A DNA stretch of 6,081 nt. It comes from Pseudomonadota bacterium (GTDB taxonomy: Bacteria; Pseudomonadota; Alphaproteobacteria; Rhizobiales; Xanthobacteraceae). Positions within the stretch are counted from its first letter, which is position 1. The number at the start of each line of letters is the position of its first letter. Of this stretch, positions 1 through 6,081 are shown in pieces. Position numbers and translations under genes: made by a program. Under the pieces are notes generated by a model. It worked only from the letters and a program-made list of their open reading frames with translations, searched no databases and was not told where the DNA came from. The DNA lies in contig JAEWCJ010000259.1 in assembly GCA_023390695.1 (NCBI GenBank), forward strand, positions 1-6,081. Reading direction: 5' to 3'.

Positions 1-1
1 C

Positions 2-64
2 TCATTCCCGCGAAAGCGGGAATCCAATGAAACCGGCACTGGGTCCCCGCTTTCCCGGGGACGA
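2..64. repeat. REP-like inverted hairpin doublet
   Basis: Two short hairpins face each other across a 13-nt spacer (27-39). Unit 1 (2-26) has a perfect 8-bp stem, 4-11 paired with 16-23, closed by a GAAA tetraloop (12-15). Unit 2 (40-64) pairs 43-49 with 56-62, has one C:C mismatch (50/55) and a TTTC loop. Unit 2 is an inverted copy of unit 1: the 25-nt units match at 20 positions by eye. Four of the five differences form two compensatory base-pair changes (A:T to G:C and T:A to C:G), so the stem is kept although the sequence has drifted. This is the architecture of REP/BIME doublets, which are often mobilised by RAYT transposases. No transposase lies in the window. The left edge may be cut off, because unit 1 begins at base 2. 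Confidence 0.7.
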
Positions 65-66
65 AC

Positions 67-100
67 GGAAAGAAATCTGATTCAACGCAAATGAATCAGA
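67..100 (-). terminator. Probable terminator of the leftward cassette
   Basis: A perfect 9-bp inverted repeat pairs 76-84 with 92-100 around a 7-nt loop (85-91). Read on the minus strand it lies 14 nt after the decarboxylase stop codon and is followed directly by the T-rich run ATTTCTTTCC, which is the position and shape of an intrinsic terminator. The stem is AT-rich (three G:C pairs of nine), so termination may be weak. Each arm also contains a GANTC site (79-83 and 93-97), the target of the CcrM methyltransferase of alphaproteobacteria, so a protein-binding palindrome is an alternative reading. Confidence 0.5.
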
Positions 101-114
101 CCCTAGACGAGTGG

Positions 115-1419
115 TCAGAGAGAATCGCGTTTGCGGATGACAGTTGCCCTGCCGTCATCCACGAGGATTTCCGCCGGTGCGGGATGGCTGAGAAAGCCGG
201 ACGGACTCGCGGATAACGCATAGGCGCCGGACTGCATCACCGCGACCAGATCGCCGGCGGCCAGAGCGGGCATGTCGGCCTTGCGGGCAAGCGTGTCGAG
301 CGGGGTGCAGAGCGGGCCGACGATCGTACAGGGCGATTCTGCGGATGCATGCATGTGTGCGGGTGCGATGACCGGATAGTCGCGCTTCATGACCTGCCCC
401 AGATTGCCGGAGGCGGCGAGATGATGATGCATGCCGCCGTCGGTGACGACGAAGCGTGTGCCGCGCGAGAGTTTGCTGGCAATGACACGCGCCACATAGA
501 GCCCGCTGGGACCGACCAGATAGCGGCCGGGTTCGACGATCACGCGCGCCTCACGCAGCAGCGGGTCGGCGCGCTTCATGCTTTCGAGTTCCGGAATCTG
601 CGCGCGCAAGCGCGCAAGGTCGAGCGGAGCTTCGCCGGCGTAATAGGGAATGCCGAGGCCGCCGCCGAGGTCGATGCTGCGCAACGGCCGGCCGATGTCG
701 CGGGCCACCCGCGCGGCAAGGTCGAGGCCATGCCGCCATTGCGTCAGCAGCGTGCCGGCATCGAGGATCTGCGTGCCGGCGAAGAGATGAACGCCGCAAA
801 GATCGAGATGGCGCTTGCCGCCCAGTACCTTGAGCACCTCGCCGATCTGTTCTTCGTCGAAGCCGAAAGGCGAGGGTTTGCCGCCCATGCGCATGGCGCC
901 GCCTTGCGCCGCCGCCACCGGATTGATGCGGACGGCGACCGCGATGGTTTTGCTGGCGCGCGCGCCGATCGCGTCGACGCGGTCGATTTCCTCGAAGCTC
1001 TCGAGATGGATTTCGCCGATGCCCGCGCGGATGACATGGTCGAGTTCATCGTCGCGTTTTCCCGGACCCGCGAACAGAATCCGGTCCGGCGATGCGCCGG
1101 CCTGACGCGCGCGCACATATTCTCCAACCGACGCGATTTCGATGCCTGCGCCCTGATCGACGAAGATGCGCGCCACCGCCGGATTCGGATTGGCCTTGAT
1201 CGAGAAGAATATCTGCGCAAATCCCGCCAGCGCCTCCGCCAGTTGTGCGTGACACCGCCGCATCACGACGGCGTCATAGACGAAGAGCGGCGTTCCGAAT
1301 GTGTCGGCAAGCGTGGCAACCGAAAGGTCGCCGACGATCAGGTCGCCGCCGCGAACCGTGAAATGTTCGCAGACCAATTGCGCGGTGAGCGAACGCCCCT
1401 CTGCCGGATCAGTGGGCAT
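115..1419 (-). CDS. PLP-dependent decarboxylase, exosortase-A-associated type (DAP/ornithine decarboxylase fold)
   Basis: This 434-residue protein is a fold-type III PLP decarboxylase, the alanine-racemase-type barrel plus beta domain found in diaminopimelate, ornithine and arginine decarboxylases. Visible landmarks are the PLP lysine K75 in FFSIKANPNP (71-80), HLFAGTQ (211-217), the phosphate-binding glycine loop GGGLGIPY (252-259), EPGRY (296-300), the active-site cysteine C371 in GPLCTPLD (368-375) and Y400 in QSGAYALS. DAP decarboxylases usually read CESxD at the cysteine; here it is CTPLD. That, together with DGGMHHHLAASGN (327-339), matches from memory the family named as exosortase A system-associated (TIGR03099) rather than LysA. 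The ATG lies inside the end of the ligase gene (11-nt overlap), with AAGGA 11 nt upstream on the minus strand, so it is the last gene of the cassette. Decarboxylation of an amino acid, free or carrier-bound, is inferred; the substrate is unknown. A lysine-biosynthesis role is unlikely given the partners. Confidence 0.88.
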   Translation of the reverse strand: MPTDPAEGRSLTAQLVCEHFTVRGGDLIVGDLSVATLADTFGTPLFVYDAVVMRRCHAQLAEALAGFAQIFFSIKANPNPAVARIFVDQGAGIEIASVGEYVRARQAGASPDRILFAGPGKRDDELDHVIRAGIGEIHLESFEEIDRVDAIGARASKTIAVAVRINPVAAAQGGAMRMGGKPSPFGFDEEQIGEVLKVLGGKRHLDLCGVHLFAGTQILDAGTLLTQWRHGLDLAARVARDIGRPLRSIDLGGGLGIPYYAGEAPLDLARLRAQIPELESMKRADPLLREARVIVEPGRYLVGPSGLYVARVIASKLSRGTRFVVTDGGMHHHLAASGNLGQVMKRDYPVIAPAHMHASAESPCTIVGPLCTPLDTLARKADMPALAAGDLVAVMQSGAYALSASPSGFLSHPAPAEILVDDGRATVIRKRDSL

Positions 1420-2944
1420 CGCCGGCTCTTTCCTTGACCAATGTTTTGTAGTCGACCTTGCCGTTCGGTGTGACCGGCAATTCGTCGACCAGTTCGATAT
1501 TGGTCGGCAGCATGTAGGAGGCCAGCTTTGCGGATGCGGATTTCAGCGTGGCTGCGATGTCGATCGGCTCGCCGCGCGCCACCGCCACGGCATACACGCG
1601 CTGTCCGACGAGCGGATCGGGCAGGCCGATCACCGCGATCTGGCGGAAGGCGCCGCTCGCCATCAGCACTTCCTCGACTTCGGTCGGACTGATGCGGTAG
1701 CCGGACGACTTGATCATGGCGTCGTCACGGCCGACGAAGTGGAAGAAGCCGTCTTCGTCCTCGACGACGAGATCGCCGGAATAGCAGACGATGTCGGAGC
1801 CGCAATCGGGCGCGATCAGCGGATTGGGACGCAGCACGCGGGCCGTATCGTCGGGCCGTTTCCAGTAACCGAGCGACACCGTGGGGCCGCGATGCACCAG
1901 AATGCCGGGTTCGCCGGGTTTCGTGCGGCGGCCGTCCGGCGTGACCGCGAAAATTTCGCATTCCGGGATCGCCTTGCCGATCGAAGTCGGACGGCGATCG
2001 ATCTCCTGCGGCGGCAGGAAGGTCGAGCGGAACGCCTCGGTCAGCCCATACATCAGGAAGATCTGCGTCTGCGGCAGCAATTCGCGCAGCCGCCGCACCG
2101 TATCCGAGGGTACGGCGCCGCCGGAATTGGTGATGTAGCGCAGCGCCGGCAGCGGGGTCTTGGCGAGCAGCGGTGCTGCACGGGTGAGGATCGACCAGAT
2201 GGTCGGCACGCCCGCAAGCCCGGTGCAGTTGTGATCGCGGATGGCGCGCACGATGTCGTCGCCGAAACGGAAGGTCAGCAAGACCAGCGAGGCGCCTTGT
2301 TCCGCCGCGGTCAGAAGCTGGTTGAGGCCGTAGTCGAAACTGAAAGGCAGGATCGAGAGGATACGATCCTCGCCGGTGAGCGCGAGATAGGTGCGGACGA
2401 TGCGGGCGCCGGCGACAAGATTGCGGTGGCTCAGCATCACCCCTTTCGGGCGTCCGGTCGAGCCGGAGGTGTAGAGGATGGCCGCAAGGTCTTCGCCGAT
2501 TGCAGAGGACGGCGGGAGGTCGGCGCCGTCGGCGGTTGCGAGATCATCGATGCGGAGCACGGACAATCCGTCAAGGTTGCGCAGCGCCTCTCCATGCGAG
2601 GCGACGAAATCCGCGTTGGTGATGACGACCCTGGCCTCGCAATCCTCGATGATGTGCCGGGCTTGCGCGGGGCGCAGCAGCGGATTGACCGGCACGAAAA
2701 CACCGCCGGCGCGGCTGACGGCAAAGATCGCGGCGCATTCCTCGATGCATTTCGGCAGCAGGATGGCGACGCGGTCGCCGCGCTGCAGGCCGGCGGCTTG
2801 CAGAGCCGCTGCATAACGCGCCGCCAGCGTGCGCAGGTCGCCATAGGTGGCCGTGCGCTGGTTCTGAATCAGCGCCACGCGGCCGCTGTCGCCGCGATCG
2901 TCCTCTCCCAGCAGATGATGGACAAGTACGGGCGCAGCCGTCAC
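1409..2944 (-). CDS. AMP-forming acyl/aminoacyl ligase, exosortase-A-associated type
   Basis: This 511-residue enzyme belongs to the ANL adenylating superfamily (acyl-CoA ligases and NRPS adenylation domains). It would activate a carboxylate with ATP and pass it to a thiol, here most likely the pantetheine arm of the neighbouring carrier protein. Motifs in order are the P-loop LYTSGSTGRPKG (157-168), YGLTE (299-303), YSGD (388-391), the hinge region GRDDAMIKSSGYRISP (405-420) and the catalytic lysine K496 in NGKVDY. ALRYITNSGGAVP and LTEAFRSTFLPP resemble, from memory, the exosortase A-associated ligase family (TIGR03098). D204 in FSFDYGL sits where amino-acid adenylation domains carry the aspartate that holds the substrate amino group, which hints at an amino acid substrate. 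The start is GTG in a GTGA overlap with the carrier gene's stop, with GGAG 11 nt upstream. The reading frame stays open further upstream, but that part is an antisense-like shadow of the carrier and GNAT genes. Confidence 0.9.
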   Translation of the reverse strand: MTAAPVLVHHLLGEDDRGDSGRVALIQNQRTATYGDLRTLAARYAAALQAAGLQRGDRVAILLPKCIEECAAIFAVSRAGGVFVPVNPLLRPAQARHIIEDCEARVVITNADFVASHGEALRNLDGLSVLRIDDLATADGADLPPSSAIGEDLAAILYTSGSTGRPKGVMLSHRNLVAGARIVRTYLALTGEDRILSILPFSFDYGLNQLLTAAEQGASLVLLTFRFGDDIVRAIRDHNCTGLAGVPTIWSILTRAAPLLAKTPLPALRYITNSGGAVPSDTVRRLRELLPQTQIFLMYGLTEAFRSTFLPPQEIDRRPTSIGKAIPECEIFAVTPDGRRTKPGEPGILVHRGPTVSLGYWKRPDDTARVLRPNPLIAPDCGSDIVCYSGDLVVEDEDGFFHFVGRDDAMIKSSGYRISPTEVEEVLMASGAFRQIAVIGLPDPLVGQRVYAVAVARGEPIDIAATLKSASAKLASYMLPTNIELVDELPVTPNGKVDYKTLVKERAGDAH

Positions 2945-3201
2945 GACCGTTTGCGCTCCGCGAAGGCCACCAGCTTGCCGAAGGTCGCGAAATTGCCGGG
3001 CTCGAAATCCTCGTCCGAAATTTCGATTCCCAGTTGTTCGCCGAGAAACATCGCGAGATCGAGGATGCCGAGCGAGTCGATGATGTTGTCTGCGAGCAGC
3101 GGCGTCGCATCGTCGAACGAGGTTCCCGACAGGGCCGGAAAACGCTGCCGCAGATAGTCGGCGATCAGGGGCTTCACATCGATGGGATTGGCTGACGACA
3201 T
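2941..3201 (-). CDS. Free-standing acyl carrier protein
   Basis: This small acidic protein of 86 residues is a typical acyl/peptidyl carrier protein. The phosphopantetheine attachment site is S43 in the motif DNIIDSLGILDL (38-49), in the usual position at the start of helix 2. The helices before and after fit the four-helix fold, including FLGEQLGIEISDEDF (52-66), which is the normal helix 2 to helix 3 stretch. It needs a phosphopantetheinyl transferase encoded elsewhere. It follows the GNAT-like gene by 9 nt and its TGA overlaps the GTG of the ligase, so carrier and ligase are translationally coupled and should be made in step. The natural reading is that the ligase loads this carrier. No strong Shine-Dalgarno sequence precedes the ATG, which suggests coupling to the upstream gene as well. 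It is distinct from the fatty acid AcpP, whose core motif is DSLDTVEL. Confidence 0.9.
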   Translation of the reverse strand: MSSANPIDVKPLIADYLRQRFPALSGTSFDDATPLLADNIIDSLGILDLAMFLGEQLGIEISDEDFEPGNFATFGKLVAFAERKRS

Positions 3202-3210
3202 GCTCGCGGC

Positions 3211-4053
3211 TCAGACTTGCAGGAAGACATATTCGGAATACGCGAAATCGCATTGCGGCGGCGTGTCTGTGCCCTTGAAGAACGCCGGAGCCGGCCGCCG
3301 TGCGAAGAGGCTGCCGGAGATCCGCTCGCTCCGGTCTGCATTCATCGCCAGCAGCAGGAACTTCTCGCGCAGCAGGAACCGCGAGATCGCTGGCATATGC
3401 GCGATCACGAGCGCGCGGCTGTCGGCATAGATCAGACGTGCCACCGGCATGCCGCGGCGCCGGGTTCGGGAGAACACCAGCGGATGCAACTGACGGCCGT
3501 CCCACAAGCCGCCGGCAATGCAATCGAGCGCGGCATGCTCGTCCATGAGGCGGCGGATCGCGGGCGTGAAGATATCCTGTGGCAGCTTGTGCAGCGGGAC
3601 AACGTGTGAGCCTCCCGCTGGCTTGAGCGCATGCCAGGGCAGTGCGAACACGAGAATCCCTTCCGTCCAGGCGCGAAAGCCCAGCCGGCCGATTATCGCC
3701 TGAACCGGCTCGGTCGGCGTCAGATCGGTATAGAGGGTCTCGTTACAGGCAACGACCCGCTGCAGCATGAGCGGGGCGCGCCAGCGGTGCTCCGGATCGA
3801 TGTACCAGCTCGACAGGTTGACGATCGGCTGTGCAGGCTTGTCCGGGCGGCGGCTGGGAATGGTCAGAATGACACCGACGTCGCGGCTTTCGGCCTGCAA
3901 AAGGTAACCGGCGCCGGCCGCCGGCGACATGGCCCCGAATTGCCTGAGCCGGCCCAGACCGGCTGCCCACGAGGACAGCGGCAGGCGTGCAAACCCACGC
4001 GACAGCACCGGCAGTGCCTCGTCCAGGGATTGAAAGCCGATGGGTCGCAGCAT
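3211..4053 (-). CDS. GNAT-fold acyltransferase-like protein of unknown substrate
   Basis: This is the first gene of the leftward cassette. From the ATG at 4053 it encodes 280 residues. The N-terminus (MLRPIGFQSLDEALPVLSRGF, given here as two parts: residues 1-10 strand, 11-21 helix) fits the first strand and helix of a GNAT domain. NLSSWYIDPEHRWRAP (79-94) resembles the acyl-CoA-binding motif A, with the usual glycine replaced by Ala93, and PVQAIIGRLGFRAW (116-129) resembles the closing helix and strand. The C-terminal half (about 145-280) is not something I recognise; it could be a second, degenerate GNAT half. A TTG at 4104 would add 17 residues, but it has no ribosome-binding site and the extension (MAPKKLVRNLFPLDAG) precedes the expected domain start. 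The ATG has GGA 10 nt upstream. An in-frame stop at 4120-4122 rules out longer forms. The donor could be acyl-CoA or the acylated carrier protein; both are inference. Confidence 0.72.
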   Translation of the reverse strand: MLRPIGFQSLDEALPVLSRGFARLPLSSWAAGLGRLRQFGAMSPAAGAGYLLQAESRDVGVILTIPSRRPDKPAQPIVNLSSWYIDPEHRWRAPLMLQRVVACNETLYTDLTPTEPVQAIIGRLGFRAWTEGILVFALPWHALKPAGGSHVVPLHKLPQDIFTPAIRRLMDEHAALDCIAGGLWDGRQLHPLVFSRTRRRGMPVARLIYADSRALVIAHMPAISRFLLREKFLLLAMNADRSERISGSLFARRPAPAFFKGTDTPPQCDFAYSEYVFLQV

Positions 4054-4280
4054 TGGTCCGGCGTCCAGTGGAAACAAGTTTCGGACGAGCTTTTTCGGGG
4101 CCAACTGGTGAGAAAGACCCTAAAAATTCGGCACGCGCGACATCCTGCCGCGGTTCCTTGGGCGTGCTTATTGCCGCACCCGCGAAGGGTTGGACTTCCG
4201 ATCTCTGTTGCGGCGCAAAACGGACTGCGCCACACTTGATAAAACGTGCCGTAAAACACGTCCAGCCGGAGGACCATGCA
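4054..4280. promoter_or_regulatory. Divergent intergenic region between the cassette and ccr
   Basis: These 227 bp must carry the promoters of both the leftward cassette and ccr, or of the cassette alone if ccr has a distal start. I find no convincing sigma-70 -35/-10 pair on either strand. Close to ccr there are two short inverted repeats, each with an 8-nt spacer: GGCGCA (4212-4217) with TGCGCC (4226-4231), and ACGTG (4244-4248) with CACGT (4257-4261). AAAACG occurs at 4217-4222 and 4241-4246, with AAAACACG at 4253-4260, giving spacings of 24 and 12 bp. Repeats this short can arise by chance, so an operator is only a possibility. The second repeat ends 6 nt before the ccr ribosome-binding site. 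Confidence 0.4.
4268..4272 (+). promoter_or_regulatory. Ribosome-binding site of ccr
   Basis: GGAGG lies 8 nt before the ATG at 4281 and decides that start. Another ATG at 4276 is out of frame and too close. The reading frame is open further upstream, but the family's N-terminal region begins shortly after 4281. Confidence 0.8.
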
Positions 4281-5545
<1,265 letters not shown>

Positions 5546-5549
<4 letters not shown>

Positions 5550-6081
5550 GCCTTCGCGTCCGCGATCTTGCGCTCACGAAGCTTCGCGATCACCGCGTTC
5601 AATTCGCCGCCGTAAATGAAGATCGATGCGGTGAGATAGAGAAACACCAGCGCGATCATCGGCGAGGCGAGGCCGGCATAATAGACCGAATAGGCGAAAG
5701 CGAATTCGGCGAGATATCGTCCGAACAGGATGCCGGCAACCAGCCAGAGCGCCAGCGTCGCGAGGATGCCGGGCGTGATCTGGCCGAAGGTGCGGTGTCC
5801 GGCCGGCAGCCATTTGTGCACGACAAAAAGCGGCACGATCAGCAGCACGGTCGCGGTGCTGAGGCGCACGACGGTGACGAAGTCGCCGAACGGCTCGAGC
5901 TTCGGAAACAGGCGCACCAGCGTCGTCCAGATCAGCGGCGCCAGAAGCACGAGGAAGGAAAGGGCGAGCAGGGCCACCGCCGAGACAATGACGTAGCCGA
6001 TCGATTCCAGACGCAGCAGCCAGATCGACCGCGTCTCCACCACGGTATAGGCGCGGTTCAAGCCGATGCGCAGGCTTTCGA
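5546..6081 (-). CDS. YihY/BrkB-family inner membrane protein, 5' end cut off by the window
   Basis: About 177 C-terminal residues are present and the gene runs past the right edge. The residues just inside the edge read ESLRIGLNRAYTVVETR, a conserved stretch near the middle of YihY/BrkB proteins, so roughly the first 100 residues are missing (family members are usually about 280-300 long). A TTG at 6061 lies inside this conserved stretch and is not the start. Four hydrophobic membrane segments are visible: IGYVIVSAVALLALSFLVLL, a segment around STATVLLIVPLFVV, one around GILATLALWLVAGILFG, and the last around MIALVFLYLTASIFIYGGEL. The final segment followed by ELNAVI is the family's C-terminal signature. 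A short charged tail (KLRERKIADAKA) ends the protein. The family was once misnamed ribonuclease BN; its function is not settled. The stop codon shares CTAG with the ccr stop. Confidence 0.88.

Noticed and set aside
115..1419. Annotation of the decarboxylase as lysA (diaminopimelate decarboxylase)
   Set aside because: The cysteine motif differs from CESxD, and the gene is coupled to a ligase and carrier protein rather than lysine biosynthesis genes.
349..1437. A 362-codon open frame on the plus strand over the decarboxylase gene
   Set aside because: No domain or ribosome-binding site; low-complexity Arg/Ala/Asp composition fits an antisense shadow of the decarboxylase.
1301..3157. A 618-codon open frame on the plus strand, antisense to the ligase and carrier genes
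   Set aside because: Its translation is rich in Arg, Asp, Gly and Ala with no recognisable domain, the typical complement of a high-GC coding strand, and the opposite strand holds genes with complete motif sets.
2945..3523. N-terminal extension of the ligase reading frame
   Set aside because: The extension overlaps the carrier and GNAT-like genes out of frame, and the ligase family begins at the GTG that overlaps the carrier stop.
3987..4280. N-terminal extension of the ccr reading frame
   Set aside because: The added 98 residues do not resemble Ccr, while GGAGG 8 nt before 4281 and the family N-terminus support the shorter form.

Overview
The window looks like chromosomal DNA from a high-GC alphaproteobacterium, probably of the order Hyphomicrobiales (Bradyrhizobium/Rhodopseudomonas/Xanthobacteraceae-like). 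The basis is the strong GC bias in third codon positions, a crotonyl-CoA carboxylase/reductase of clearly alphaproteobacterial type, and a REP-like hairpin doublet of a kind common in these genomes. The genus is an inference from sequence recognition; no search was run.

Layout from left to right. Bases 1-114 hold no gene. They contain an inverted pair of REP-like hairpins (2-64) and a 9-bp inverted repeat with a T-rich tail (about 67-100), placed as a terminator for the leftward genes. Bases 115-4053 are a compact leftward (minus-strand) cassette of four genes, in order of transcription: a GNAT-fold protein of unknown substrate (4053-3211), a free-standing acyl carrier protein (3201-2941), an AMP-forming acyl/aminoacyl ligase (2944-1409) and a PLP-dependent decarboxylase of the DAP/ornithine decarboxylase fold (1419-115). 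Gaps are 9 nt or less and two junctions overlap, so this is almost certainly one transcript. A 227-bp divergent intergenic region (4054-4280) separates it from ccr (4281-5549, plus strand). The ccr gene ends tail to tail on a YihY/BrkB-family membrane protein gene (5546-6081, minus strand) that runs off the right edge.

The main point of interest is the four-gene cassette. The ligase and decarboxylase closely resemble, from memory, the two families named for association with exosortase A/PEP-CTERM loci. However, no exosortase, PEP-CTERM substrate or polysaccharide gene is visible here. The inferred chemistry is: the ligase adenylates a carboxylic acid (possibly an amino acid) and loads it on Ser43 of the carrier protein, the decarboxylase acts on the carrier-bound or free amino acid, and the GNAT-like protein makes or uses an acyl/aminoacyl transfer product. 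The divergent ccr belongs to the ethylmalonyl-CoA pathway and may simply be a chromosomal neighbour.
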